NCBI GenBank assembly: GCA_034231615.1
Contig: CM067314.1
Location: forward strand, 6,848,501-6,912,500
DNA from: Meghimatium bilineatum
Taxonomy: Eukaryota > Mollusca > Gastropoda > Stylommatophora > Philomycidae
DNA: 64,000 nt
Direction: 5' to 3'
Shown here: piece after piece, positions 31,101 to 42,150 of the stretch
Position numbering within the stretch: position 1 is the first letter of the stretch
Layout of the letters: each line of letters opens with the position of its first letter
Notes under the pieces: generated by a model
Told to the model about the DNA's origin: nothing
What the model saw: the letters and a program-made list of their open reading frames with translations, nothing else
The model's database searches: none
Position numbers and translations under genes: made by a program

Positions 31101-31914
31101 ATCGTGAGATGCGTGTCTTCCGGAATCACCAAAAATGGCGCACTTTTTTGTTAGAAATTTCAAAACTAAATGTTTCTTTGCCTATTAAAAAAAATATATG
31201 ATTCATAATCGCACATGTCTGCCGGGCATGGTACATGTCGTTTTTTTTTATACGAAATATCACTTATTGGATTTATACCGAATTTAGTACCTACATGTAT
31301 TTTCAAACCATTAACTCAATTTTAGTTTAGATTTGTACAATTTGTTCTTAGTTTTATTAAGTTCTGAGACCATTTTTATGTTGGTATGTGTACATTTTAA
31401 GAATATCAGACATTGCTGGGTGATTCAAATGATTTTTAAACAGCTCGGTATTTATGCTCACAACCTTGTTGCCATCGGCCATTATCGTTTTTCTATTGAT
31501 TATTTTCGCCATGTCGGATTGTTACGAAACAATCACGCATTAAAATTTTTATTTTGCTGTGAGGTGTATGGTAGAATAAAATAGATTTTAGCAATTAAGA
31601 ACGTAGACTGATCGCTAGGGCTAACTTTGCTTAGACCTGTAGCATAGTATAGAATAACTGTATATGTACTGTACCGTACTAAGCATGTCGCGCAATTGCT
31701 CAGTCATCACTATGGCTACGGTAATAAAGAACTAGGCCTAATGATCCAGTTTGGTATCCATCTCCTATCAAATCTGCATAGTGAGCATCAGTGTTTTTTT
31801 CTTTTGTTAAAATTTGTATTTCTAATTATAATTTCATAAACGTGATGGCAGACAAGAGGTCCATATATGATCTAAGGGCACAAGATAGTAGTTGTTTGGG
31901 GGATTTTAGAGATT
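31101..31914. other. No gene recognised
   Basis: An 83-codon frame at 31333-31584 has no known motif. AT-rich. Confidence 0.4.
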
Positions 31915-32265
31915 ATTTAGACTAACGAGAATTGAACCAGTCCGCCCTAACAGCACTGAATCGTCTGGCAGCTCGAGAAAACGGGTTTTTCCGTACTTGA
32001 CTAACCACATCTCCCAAAAAAATATGCGATTTTGTCAAGACATTTTAACTGTGTATTCAAGTCACTGAGAACGGACCAATCGAGACAAGGACTATAACAA
32101 CAACAACAAACATCCCGAACAGGTATTGAAGTATCCTCAGTAACACAAACATATAACATTCTTATTCGTACTACTATGATCAATATGTCTTCATGTAAAA
32201 AATAAATAACATATAGACAGTACAATTTTGCTTCGAATAATTGCTTATACAAGTAAATTCAAGTA
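31915..32265 (+). mobile_element. R5 dispersed element, plus copy
   Basis: Shares with 36540 and 56334: ACGAGAATTGAACCAGT, TTTTCCGTACTTGACTAACC, AAGTCACTGAGAACGGACCA, ATCGAGACAAGGACTATAAC, GTATCCTCAGTAACACAAAC, ending ATACAAGTAAATTCAAG. On the minus strand GGTTCAATTCTCG is a possible Pol III B box, suggesting tRNA ancestry (inference). Confidence 0.85.
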
Positions 32266-32296
32266 GTAAGCAAGAGTATAAATTAAAAATTCTTGA

Positions 32297-32590
32297 GACT
32301 AACGAGAATTGAACCAGTTCGTTCTGACGGCGCCGAATCGCTTGGCACCTCAGCATGAACTTTATCTTTACAAGAAGATCTTTTGTCCCTTGTAGTACGA
32401 ATACGGATGTTATAAGTTTGTGTTACTGAGGATATTTCACTACCTGTACCGGATGTTTTTGTTGTTGTAATAGTCATTGTCTCGATTGGTCCGTTCTCAG
32501 TGACTTGGGTACACAGTTTGAATGTCTTTAAAAATCGCATCTTTTTTTTTTGAGATGCGGCTACTCAAGTACGGAAAAACCCGTTTACCA
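32297..32590 (-). mobile_element. R5 dispersed element, copy with internal inversion
   Basis: Starts like a plus copy (GAGACTAACGAGAATTGAAC, to about 32350), then switches to the inverted element (TTTGTGTTACTGAGGATATT ... ATTGGTCCGTTCTCAGTGAC ... TCAAGTACGGAAAAACCCGT). With the copy at 31915 it makes a large inverted repeat. Confidence 0.85.
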
Positions 32591-32829
32591 CGAGATTATA
32601 CACATATATATATGTATATAAAATGAAGTTTAGGTGTGGGAAGGGAGAAGAGAAATAATACCGCAGAAATAAAACCTCTACTTACAAGTCGATGCACAAC
32701 AACAATAATCCTCCACACAAGCTGCTCACAAAACTAAACAAAACAACGCATCGATATGCACATAATCAATGAAAGTGTTGTCATATTTGAAGCACAAAAA
32801 CATTGTATCTTAAATATCAAAGACATTTA
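32591..32829. other. No gene recognised
   Basis: TATATATATGTATATA near 32605 and A-rich sequence. Confidence 0.45.
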
Positions 32830-33120
32830 ACACTCATATACTAAAATGAATTTTAATTATGCAAATTAGCTGCCATTTTGAATTGGAATTAACCCTAGTT
32901 TCTAAACAACAGATGCGTCTTGCATTTGCAAACACAAAAATATACATTTTATGTGACATTCTATGGTATATATTAAATAGTCATATAATTTATTTCCATT
33001 TTAACTATGCTAATTAGCGGCGAATTTGAATAAAATTAGTTCCTCGTGATCTGACAATTATAGAAATGGGATCAACAGATGCGTCAAGTCTACTCGCACT
33101 AAAAATATGTATATTTCTGT
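32830..33120. repeat. About 150-bp direct repeat, 2 copies
   Basis: TTTTAATTATGCAAATTAGC...ACAGATGCGTCTTG and TTTTAACTATGCTAATTAGC...ACAGATGCGTCAAG are diverged copies. Possibly an old dispersed repeat. Confidence 0.65.
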
Positions 33121-33295
33121 TTGTTGTATTGTTGAAAATAACAAACATTATTCAGAAATTATCATAACTTTTTTCGGGATGGACGTACAGACTTGTTTTG
33201 ATGTTTCGTTGAATATGCAAATTTCAAGGGCTATCTAACTACATTATCTGTAATGATATAGCACTGTTTTGAAAATTATGTACAAGTACTTACTT

Positions 33296-33465
33296 TCAAA
33301 GGGAAGCGAGCACGAGGTAGACAGAGAGAGATACAAGTGAGAGAGTAACATCACACGATTGACAGTTTACAGTCTAGCAGAGTGCACCACCAAGACAAGA
33401 GACAGGGGAAGTTGGAGATCCGTTGCAGCCAACCTTCGTTGCGGAGACGCTACTGGATGATGATG
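33296..33465 (+). pseudogene. Very short LINE-A copy (170 bp)
   Basis: Matches the last 165 bases of the LINE at 53390-53545 (AGTCTAGCAGAGTGCACCAC, GCAGCCAACCTTCGTTGCGG) and ends in the (GAT)n tail. ACTTACTT at 33288-33295 and 33466-33473 is the target duplication. Extremely 5' truncated. Confidence 0.92.
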
Positions 33466-33473
33466 ACTTACTT

Positions 33474-33778
33474 AGTATTAACATTTTAGTATTACCATAA
33501 TGTTAACATTTTAGTATTACCATAATGTTAACATTTTAGTATTACCATAATGTTAACATTTTAGTATTACCATAATGTTAACATGTCAGTATTACCACAA
33601 TGTTAACATTTTAGTATTAGCACAATGTTAACATGTCAGTATTACAACAATGTTAACATGTAAGTATTGCCATAATGTTAACATGTTAGTATTACCATAA
33701 TGTTAACATTTTATTATTACCACAATGTTAACATGTTAGTATTAACACAATGTTAACATGTTAGAATTACGTTAAAGA
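33474..33778. repeat. 25-bp array, about 12 copies
   Basis: Unit ACATTTTAGTATTACCATAA plus TGTTA, starting immediately after the LINE-A tail duplication. Confidence 0.96.
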
Positions 33779-33834
33779 TAATAATTAACAGCTATTTTGA
33801 TAATTTCTAGGTAGTACTGACTCGTACACTTCAA

Positions 33835-34330
33835 GTATATACTCTTATGCCAAGCTTAATCAAATATTGAATCATCAGATTCTACTTATGCCAAGCTTAA
33901 TCAAATCTTGAATCATCAGATTCAACTTATGCCAAGCTTAATCAAATCTTGAATCATCAGATTCAATGCAATGACTGAGTCGTCGACATAAACTCAACTC
34001 TGATTTATGAATTTCAATTCTCCGCTGCCTTATGAGCGTTAATTCAAACTTGATGTATATTAATTCAAACTTGATGTATATCAATTCAAACTTGATGCAT
34101 ATCAATTCAAACATTAATGTAATACCAACTACAATACTGTTCTATCAACTTCAAAATGGTTCTAACAATAAATAATGTCATACAAGCTACAGTAATGTTC
34201 TAACAATTTCAATAATGTCATACCAGCTACAGTAATGTTCTAACAATTTCAATAATGTCATACCAGCTACAATAATGTTCTAACAAACTCAATAATGTTA
34301 TATCCACTTCAATAATGTCATAACAACCTC
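33835..34330. repeat. Three consecutive small arrays
   Basis: A 41-bp unit (ATGCCAAGCTTAATCAAATC, 3 copies, 33847-33968); a 20-bp unit (TAATTCAAACTTGATGTATA, 4 copies, 34040-34112); and an approximately 41-bp unit (CAATAATGTCATACCAGCTA, 5 copies, 34145-34330). Confidence 0.92.
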
Positions 34331-34587
34331 CAAATACCAACAACACGTTGTTTTAGTTCATGTTTAAATCTTACCAGCCTTGTCAACACAATATCGACAC
34401 ATTTAATGATGACATTTGGATAAATTTGTCTCTGACTTGTCAATTTTAAAGTATAAAACATCTCCTCCATAAATTAAACTCATCTGGTGGGGGGAGGGGG
34501 GGGAGGAGCGGGAAGTGAGAATAGATTGGCGTTTTCTATCTGAACTAAGACCAGCTGTTCACTTTGTGTTACATCCGGGACTAACAT

Positions 34588-34950
34588 ATGGTAAATATAA
34601 GTGTATGTGTAAATATAAGTGTATGTGTAAATATAAGTGTATGTGTAAATATAAGTGTATGTGTAAATATAAGTGTATGTGTAAATATAAGTGTATGTGT
34701 AAATATAAGTGTATGTGTAAATATAAGTGTATGTGTAAATATAAGTGTATGTGTAAATATAAGTGTATGTGTAAATATAAGTGTATGTGTAAATATAAGT
34801 GTATTTGTAAATTATGTAAAAATATATATGTATGTGTAAATATAAGTGTATGTGTAAAACTAAGCTTATGATTAAGTACAAATGTATAAGTAATTATGAG
34901 TGCATGTGTAAATACAAATGTATAAGTAAATATGAGTGCATGTGTAAATG
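34588..34950. repeat. 18-bp array, about 14 copies plus decayed tail
   Basis: Unit TGTAAATATAAGTGTATG. It opens frames on both strands (ISVCVN, YIYTYT) that follow the repeat and look non-coding. Confidence 0.97.
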
Positions 34951-35089
34951 TGAGGCCTAAAATCAGGAATACGCGTAGATAGAATTATGTTTATGTTTTG
35001 TATTCTCAATGTAAAACAATTTCTGTCAGGTAATACACAATTTCAGTATCATTTCATGCTGAATATTTCTAGTTTCAGCTATTCTCAAG

Positions 35090-35185
35090 TATACCTACAC
35101 GTAGATGGTATAAATCTCAAGTATACCTACACGTAGATGGTACAAATCTGAAGTATACCTACAAATAGATGGTAGAAATGTCAAA
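35090..35185. repeat. 31-bp repeat, 3 copies
   Basis: Unit AAGTATACCTACACGTAGAT with GGTATAAATCTC. Confidence 0.92.
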
Positions 35186-35284
35186 ATCTAGAAATTTCTA
35201 AACATGAAATGAAGACAACTTACAATAATGTGCAGTCAAGACAATTGTCAATGAAAACAGATCACAACCTGGAAAATGCACAAA

Positions 35285-35870
35285 CAGAACAATTCACAGC
35301 CAATATAACTTAGGGTAAAGTCAACACAACCAATATAACTCAGGGTAAAGTCAATTCACAGCCAATATAACTCAGGGTAAAGTCAATTCACAGCCAATAT
35401 AACTCAGGGTAAGGTCAATTCACAGTCAATATAACTCAGGGTAAGGACAATTCACGGTCAATAGATCTCAAGGTAACGTCAATTCACAGTCATCATAACT
35501 CAGGGTAAGGACAATTCACAGTCAATATAATTCACAGTAAGGACAATATACAGTAAATATAACTCACAGTAAGGACAATTCACAGTCAATAGAACTCACA
35601 GTAAGGACAATATACAGTAAATATAACTCACAGTAAGGACAATTCACAGTCAATAGAACTCACAGTAAGGACAATATACAGTAAATATAACTCACAGTAA
35701 GGACAATTCACAGTCAATAGAACTCACAGTAAGGACAATTCACAGTAAGAACAGTTCACAGCAAGAACAATTCATGGCCAGGACTGTTGATAGTCAGGTC
35801 AATTCATAGTCAGGACAATTCAGTCAAGGCAACTCACAGTCAGGTAAATTCACAGGATAATTCACATACC
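35285..35870. repeat. Degenerate array, TCACAGTCAATATAACTCA
   Basis: Two phases: AATATAACTCAGGGTAAAGT units (35300-35520), then AACTCACAGTAAGGACAATT units alternating with ATACAGTAAATA (35520-35760), decaying to 35870. Confidence 0.92.
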
Positions 35871-36536
35871 AGTTCACGGTAAAAACAACTGACAGCAAAG
35901 AAAATTTCAAAACCATTTCAATTCACAAATACAAATAAATTACCGGTGAGAACAACTCGAAGTAAGAAACACTCGCAGTACGTACAATTCGATGATGAGA
36001 ACTCAAGACGCACTGAACGAACATCTACTGAACGAGAACAGACGACTGAATCGATGGTGCCAATAGCATGAGAGATAAAGAGGAATTTCCTGGAAGTAAA
36101 AATATGGATTCAATTTCAAAAAATGTATACTCTAGACTATACTAGGTTAAAACAACATCTGCTTGTCTCTCTTTTATTTATATTTTCAACAAAGCAAGAG
36201 CTGTTTTTGTGTGAGTGTTTGATTCCATAAACATTTCTTTTGAGGTTCAAGGGTTGCCACTTCATTGTTAGAAAAGATACCAAAAAAACCTGTTAATTAG
36301 AACTAAATAACTATTGTTATTGTGGATCTATATAATGAATATGTGCAATGTTAATGGTAGTAGTATAGTATGACTGCATCAACGTTGTTTCCATGAATAA
36401 CTTTTTGAAATTAGGCTAAAGTCCGCGGTTAAAATAAGAGTACTTCAACTGAACAATGAACAAGTACTTTTAACAGGACAAATAACTATTTCTGTTTTAT
36501 ATCTTTCTACAACACCAAACTTCTACTATAATCTTA
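35871..36536. other. No gene recognised
   Basis: AT-rich sequence, nothing supported. Confidence 0.45.
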
Positions 36537-36539
36537 CAA

Positions 36540-36870
36540 CTGACGGGAATTGGACCTGGTTCGTTCTAGCTGCAATGAATAGCCTTACCACTCAAGAAAA
36601 CAGGTTTTCCGTATTTGACTAACCACATCCCCCAAAAAGATGTGATCTTGTCAAGACATTCAACCTGTGCGCTCAAGTCACTGAGAACAGACCGATCGAG
36701 ACTTGGACTATTACAACAACAACGAACATCGTACAAGTATCGAAGTATCCTCAGAAACACAAACATAGAACATTCGCAAAACAGGAACATGAAAGCTTTC
36801 CTGTAAACATACACAACATAGCTACAGAACAATGTTGCTTCAAGTAATAGCTTGTATAAGTAAACTCATG
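36540..36870 (+). mobile_element. R5 dispersed element, single copy
   Basis: ACGGGAATTGGACCTGGTTC start, CAGGTTTTCCGTATTTGACT, AAGTCACTGAGAACAGACCG, GTATCCTCAGAAACACAAAC, and TATAAGTAAACTCATGTAC end. This is the only monomeric R5 in the window. Confidence 0.85.
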
Positions 36871-36899
36871 TACAACGTATATGATACACATCGGTATCA

Positions 36900-37250
36900 G
36901 AAACAATGAAGATCTAAAGCAAATTGCAATGAAATGAGAGACATGGAAATTTATGACATCCGCCCTATTTTGCTCTATGGCTCGAGTTTTTGGCTCTAGA
37001 TGACTAACTAATGGCGAGAAAAGTCAATTCACATTCTTAAATACTTTATAACATGAAGTCGTAGTTGATTAAGGAATAGGAAGAATGTAAGACACAGACT
37101 GACAAAAAGTTATGTACAAATCAAATGTCGGGAAGAATCGAAGGCTGATAACAAGACCTAAACAAGTAAAGCTCAGGGAAGAATCGAAGGCTGATAACAA
37201 GACCAAAACAAGTAAAGCTCAGGGAAGAATAGAAGATACCCAGAAATATG
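36900..37250 (+). repeat. 46-bp repeat (3 copies) beside a possible LINE trace
   Basis: 36955-37000 reads IRPILLYGSSFWL, reminiscent of the LINE SILMYGSETW block. It is followed at 37095-37245 by about three 46-bp units (AAGTAAAGCTCAGGGAAGAA, GGCTGATAACAAGACC). These units resemble the 46-bp array at 39140-39475. Confidence 0.7.
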
Positions 37251-37500
37251 TGTACTTAACGTAGAACACAGATTTTTTAAGTTTCACGTGAATACAAATT
37301 ACAGACTATCACGAAGTCTTTTCATAAGGTGTAAACACGAAAAAATACAATTGACAATACACAAGATATTTTTAACGTTTCGAATCGTTAGGTCTTTGTC
37401 GAGAACATATACAACAAACAATTAAAAACAATTTTTAAAAAGACAGTAAAAACAATGTTACCACCACAGAGGCACTAGAGACACTATTGACATGTAAACA
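37251..37500. other. Spacer downstream of the Penelope-like fragment
   Basis: Minus strand contains AACGATTCGAAACGTT near 37372-37395, a motif often seen 3' of such elements, but no ribozyme could be built. Confidence 0.4.
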
Positions 37501-38222
37501 ATTCGAAGTTCAAGTTACCAATGGTGTACGTGTAAACATGTAGTCATTGAAGCGGGTTTTGTTGAAAAGGGGATGGGATATGAGAACAGAATTAACAAAT
37601 ATTGCTCTAAACAACATGGATAGTAATACGATAAGGACCACATCAGCATAAATTTAAACAAATGAATGTTCGGGGTTAGGTTCATAAGGCTTGATGGTAC
37701 CAACCTCAAAAATAAATCGATTTTCAAGAGCGTACCTAGATATGTCATCCGTGGTACAGGATCTGAGGGGAGTGCCCTATAAATATTGAGGGCACCATGA
37801 CTATCACCATTGAAATGTATGATGACAGGGGTAGGTTCTCTGTGTTTTATGGCATGAAGATGCCTACAGAAACGGACACTCAATCGTAAGCACATTTCAC
37901 CTATATACATCTTGTCACAACGTTTACATATGGTAAAGTAATGACATTACAGGATTTACATGTAAAGGCCTCATCGATAGTGAAAGTGGACTTAGGAAAT
38001 TAAACAGAGCGGCTCTGAACTGAATAGGGACATGTGTAGCAACGACCGCGTTTGCAACGAGTAGTGTCAAAGTGAGTAGGAACCTAAAACCTAAGATGAC
38101 TGTGAACCAAGATGTCATTAAGGATTTTTTTCCACGCCTATAGGCAAACAAAAGAAATTTCTGGAAAGTGGCACGAGTTTCAAAATCAGATTGGAGAAGG
38201 TAATAATGCTTGAACAAGATTC
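37501..38222 (-). pseudogene. Penelope-like retroelement fragment with GIY-YIG domain
   Basis: Minus strand reads MFKHYYLLQSDFETRATFQK, then LLFAYRRGKKSLMTSWFTVI (the RT-to-linker region, LL..D--T--F---P---+RR-K-L), then TIDEAFTCKSCNV, and after a frameshift FTICKRCDKMYIGEMCLRLS, VRFCRHLHAIKHREPTPVII, HFNGDSHGALNIYRALP. The CDKMYIGE...R...HL block fits the GIY-YIG endonuclease that Penelope-like elements carry at the C terminus. At least one frameshift near 37920 and another near 37735. The 5' part continues beyond an R2 insertion. Confidence 0.82.
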
Positions 38223-38386
38223 ACAGCCGAAGACGGATGTGTTGGGCCATTGGCGCAAATAAAACGGCAACACAAGGCATTTTCATTCTCTGGAGTACAT
38301 TCAACTGGAAATCTTGTAGGATAGTCCTGTTACAATAGAAATCCAGTGGGAGTTTGAGAATGAAAGCTGAAGAAGAAGAAGAAGAA
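38223..38386 (+). mobile_element. R2 retroposon inside the Penelope-like fragment
   Basis: GAACAAGATTC (38212-38222) and GAACATGATTC (38387-38397) form an 11-bp duplication, one change. All R2 blocks present: AGCCGAAGACGGATGTG, GGCGCAAATAAAACGGCAAC, ATCCAGTGGGAGTTTGAGAA, then (GAA)n. Confidence 0.95.
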
Positions 38387-38510
38387 GAACATGATTCGAC
38401 GGACAGTAGAAGTAAGAGGATGGAAAGTAAGGACACGTTTAACTCTATCAGAGAAGGATGAAGTACCATGAGCTAAGGTATCAAGTTGAGATAACTTACA
38501 GACACGAAGC
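38387..38510 (-). pseudogene. Penelope-like fragment, part beyond the R2 insertion
   Basis: Minus strand reads LTFHPLTSTVRRIMF, which continues directly into FKHYYLLQSD on the other side of R2. This confirms the R2 element split one older copy. Confidence 0.7.
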
Positions 38511-38514
38511 CATG

Positions 38515-38630
38515 CCGATGAAAGGACACTGTCAGGGAAAGGACACTGTCAGGGAAAGGACACTGTCAGGGAAAGGACACTGCCAGGAGGACACTGTCAG
38601 GGAGAGGACACTGTCAGGGAACGAACGTCT
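38515..38630. repeat. 17-bp array, about 6-7 copies
   Basis: Unit GGACACTGTCAGGGAAA. Confidence 0.95.
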
Positions 38631-38749
38631 ACGAAAGAAAGAAATCATCTCAGAGGATTTATCACAACATAAGCGACAACAGCGAAGAAACTGGGAGAAT
38701 GGTAGAGAGTTGCAACAAGCAAGAGGATGAGAAGAAATGTAGAGTAGGA

Positions 38750-38995
38750 AACTATGTGTATCAGTAGGTTTGTAGTAAACAGATGTGCTGAGGTAAGGAG
38801 GATGTGCATCAGTAGGCTTGTAGTAAACAGATGTGCTGAGGTAAGGAGGATGTGCATCAGTAGGTTTGTAGTAAACAGATGTGCTGAGGTAAGGAGGATG
38901 TGCATCAGTAGGTTTGTAGTAAACAGATGTGCTGAGGTAAGGGGGATGTGCATCAGTTGGTTAGTAGTAAACAGATTGTGCTGAGGTAAGAAGGA
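38750..38995. repeat. 48-bp array, 5 copies
   Basis: Unit ATCAGTAGGTTTGTAGTAAA plus CAGATGTGCTGAGGTAAGGA. The frame of 76 codons over it is a repeat by-product. Confidence 0.96.
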
Positions 38996-39139
38996 AGAAT
39001 AGTGAAAAATAATGTCAAGAAAGTTGACAGAAGTAGTGGAGATGTTAGATGTGAATTGAATAACAGGGTTAAAAATGTTGATAAAGTTTATGAAGCGAGA
39101 CAATTTTATTTCAGACAGAATTACATTTTATTGATTGCC

Positions 39140-39475
39140 AAAAAAATGTGTACAAATAAAGTTCAGGGAAGAATGGAAGACAATAATACAGATCTGTACA
39201 AATAAAGTGTAGAGAAGAACGGAAGACAATAATAAAGATCTGTACAAATAAAATACAGGGAAGAACGGAAGACAATAATAAAGATCTGTACAAATAAAAT
39301 ACAGGGAAGAACGGAAGACAATAATAAAGATCTGTACAAATAAAATACAGGGAAGAACGGAAGACAATAATAAAGATCTGTACAAATAAAATACAGGGAA
39401 GAACGGAATACAATAATAAAGATCTGTACAAATAAAGTGTAAGTAAGAACGGAAGACATCAAAAAGATCTACACA
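39140..39475. repeat. 46-bp array, about 7 copies
   Basis: Unit GATCTGTACAAATAAAATAC plus AGGGAAGAACGGAAGACAAT. All three minus frames stay open for 85-106 codons. Homologous to the 46-bp repeat at 37095-37245 and adjoining a LINE tail at the right. Confidence 0.96.
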
Positions 39476-39479
39476 AATA

Positions 39480-39610
39480 TAATATACAGAAGAAGAACTA
39501 GAAGATGGATAAATATTATAGAAGATTTACAAGGATTCAAGTTAACGGATTGGAAGAAAACATCTCAGTGATCAAGATGGATGAAGTCGTATTGTATGTA
39601 CAGCAATAGA
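39480..39610 (+). pseudogene. LINE tail remnant
   Basis: Reads KMDKYYRRFTRIQVNGLEEN or, shifted, RRWINIIEDLQGFKLTDWKK followed by SRWMKSY: the common RRW--II-DL-G-KL-DW pattern of LINE ends. Very short and decayed. Confidence 0.6.
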
Positions 39611-39744
39611 TCTTTTTTGTCTTGCATCGATAAGAATAAGTTAGCACAATAAATCTTGTTGACGAAGGCATTCACATAGACTTATCACATGATATTTTAT
39701 ATACACGTACGTGATATTTTCACAAGAGGTATGTTTTATATATA

Positions 39745-39965
39745 TATATGGGGATCTCCCTTACGTAGTGATTAAGCTGTATAAAGCTGTATAAATAAGC
39801 TGTTCGACTTGTGTTCAGGAGGTCATGGGTTTGAATCCGGCTCGTGTGCTCCTGTTTACAAGGTGGAAATTTTCTTTCGGAGATCCATGTGTATTATTTA
39901 GTTGAAGCTACGTAGTTACGTGCTATGCGTGGTACTCTCGGCAGGTGATGTGCCGCTTCGAAACC
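39745..39965 (+). mobile_element. tRNA-derived SINE, family S1
   Basis: A-box-like TACGTAGTGATTAAG (39762) and B box GGTTTGAATCC (39828-39838), then a body with CTGTTTACAAGGTGGAAATT and GAAGCTACGTAGTTACGTGC. The body recurs at 43000-43200. A TA repeat precedes it. Confidence 0.78.
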
Positions 39966-40537
39966 TGTGAACAATTTTTCATATATATATATATATACGA
40001 CATGTCGCAGGCTTCGAACTAATAATATCTTGAGAAAAAATTCAAACAACTTAACTATTAAAGAGACTCCTCTCAGGCTCATTTACGACCCCTCCACAAT
40101 GACTTCCTTCCTAATACCCCTACGACCTCTAAGATCCCTATATGACGTCTCTGAGACCGGCTATGGCACCTCTAAAACCCATCTAAGGCTAGCTTCAGAT
40201 ATCATAAAGCATTAAGTGTAAAAAATAATTGAAACTGCAAAACTACAAATGAAAAAAACATTTAATAATACGAACATTTTAATGCTTTTCCTCAATCCTC
40301 CCACAAATTAGAAAATGTAATTGTTACTTCCCTCTAGTGACCTCAACGATATTCCATAAATCGCATGTATACAATGTACCCCTAACATAAACTTAGCTGT
40401 AACATTACTGATATTACAACCCCGATGAGGTCAACGCCAGTAGCAATTACACTGTCTGCTTTCGGAGAAGTTAATGACATATACAGCACAGATCAATTTA
40501 TATCAGTGACAAACATCAATGTATCAAACTTGCAATG
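39966..40537. other. No gene recognised
   Basis: TATATATA run near 39980, then AT-rich sequence. An 82-codon frame (39967-40215) has no motif. Confidence 0.4.
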
Positions 40538-40545
40538 CCCTAATA

Positions 40546-40958
40546 CAGGGGGTCGGGAACCTTTTTGTTTGAGAGAGCCATGGACACCACATATTTTGAA
40601 AAGTAATTCTGTGAGAGCCATACATTATGTTTAAAACTAAAAATTCAAGTAAATGTGTCCATTTTGTGTAATGTCAACACTAAAAGTACAATAATTATGT
40701 CGTTGAATTCTTTTTAATAACATTGTTATGCTGTTGCTAATCAATAATGAGTATTTCTTACCATTAATGTGACTTCTGATGCTGAGCTGCAGTAGACTTT
40801 AGCTCATTTGTAGAATGAAATATTGATATGCAATTAATATGTAGATCAAATGAGTCTAAAGAAACATTTTTTTAAATAATCAAACATTTGTCTGCGAGCC
40901 AGATGCAGTCATCAATCGAGCCACATCTGGCTCGCGAGCCATGGGTTCCCGACTCCTG
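40546..40958. mobile_element. hAT-type MITE (413 bp)
   Basis: Terminal CAGGGGGTCGGGAACC and, inverted, CAGGAGTCGGGAACCC. A perfect 8-bp duplication CCCTAATA lies at 40538-40545 and 40959-40966. Subterminal GAGAGCCATG/CGAGCCATGG repeats are typical of hAT non-autonomous elements. No coding. Confidence 0.95.
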
Positions 40959-40966
40959 CCCTAATA

Positions 40967-41424
40967 TAACAATGAAGTTGAAATGCTAACACACAATAAC
41001 AATGAGTTCGCTGGATCAAGTAAAAAAGGAAATAAGTATTTATTGAAACCATAACTAGATAAGATACACATTTTTCACAAGTTACTTTATTTTTTTTTAA
41101 CAAGTGAATACTGAGACTGATTTGTTAAAAAAAACAACCGTTCACAATAAACAATTAGATTTTAAAATTAAAAGTAATATGGTCATTTTTGTTGGCTAGA
41201 CATAAAGTTATTTAATATGCCTTGATCATTATGTTTGCGTGAAAGCAATTTCAGGACAGTACAACCCTTCAACTTCGTTGACAATGTCCTGCCTTGAAAT
41301 GGTTCTGGAATGACTATCAATTATTATCAATGTCCCAACTGTTCTTCTCCACATTGTTGAGCTCGGCTAGAAAGTTTATTGTTAACATCTGTGCAGAATT
41401 ATAAATAATGTTGTGTCTATGTGT
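40967..41424. other. No gene recognised
   Basis: AT-rich unique-looking sequence. Confidence 0.45.
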
Positions 41425-41958
41425 AGTCGGCTTACGTTAGTTACTGCTGGCGTAGTCTAATTATTTTAGTTACTGTTGACGTAGTCTAATTATTTTAGTT
41501 ACCGCTGACGTAGTCTAATTATTTTAGTTACTGCTGACGTAGCCTGGTTATTTTAGTTACTATTGACGTAGCTTGCTTACTTTGGTTATTGCTGACGTAG
41601 CCTGCTTACTTTAGTTACTGGCGACGTAGTCTCCTTACTTCATTTACTGATGACGTATTCTTGTAGTTACTGCTGACGTAGTATGTTTACTTTAGTTACT
41701 GATGATGTAGTCTGCTAACATTAGTTACTGCTGACGTAGCATGCTTACTTTAGTTACGGCTGACGTAGTATGTTTACTTTAGTTACTGCTGACGTAGCAT
41801 GCTTACTTTAGTTACTACTGACGTAGCATGCTTACTTTAGTTACTGCTGACGTAGCATGCTTACTTTAGTTACTACTCACGTAGCATGCTTACTTTAGTT
41901 ACTGCTGACGTAGCATGCGTACTTTAGTTACTGCTGACGTAGCATGCTTACTTTAGTT
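41425..41958. repeat. 29-bp array, about 18 copies
   Basis: Unit ACGTAGCATGCTTACTTTAG plus TTACTGCTG. Left copies carry TCTAATTATT in place of CATGCTTACT, so the array has two subfamilies. Confidence 0.96.
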
Positions 41959-42029
41959 CGCGGGCAAAGTTACTGTGAAAGGTTATTTGATGAAAAAAGA
42001 TAAGGTTGAGTTAATAAGCGCAATCCTAA

Positions 42030-42150
42030 CTACTTTCTGTTACTTAGTACTAGATGTTATGTTACTTAGTACTAGATGTTATGTTACTTAGTACTAGATG
42101 TTATGTTACTTAGTACTAGATGTTATGTTACTTAGTACTAGATGTTATTT
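42030..42150. repeat. 22-bp array (TTACTTAGTACTAGATGTTA), 5 copies
   Basis: Near-identical copies; homologous to the larger array at 42365. Confidence 0.95.

Noticed and set aside
34480-34881. 133-codon YIYTYT frame
   Set aside because: Product of the 18-bp array, open on both strands.
37360-37410. Hammerhead ribozyme next to the Penelope-like fragment
   Set aside because: CGAAAC is present on the minus strand, but no CTGATGA core or stem II could be aligned.
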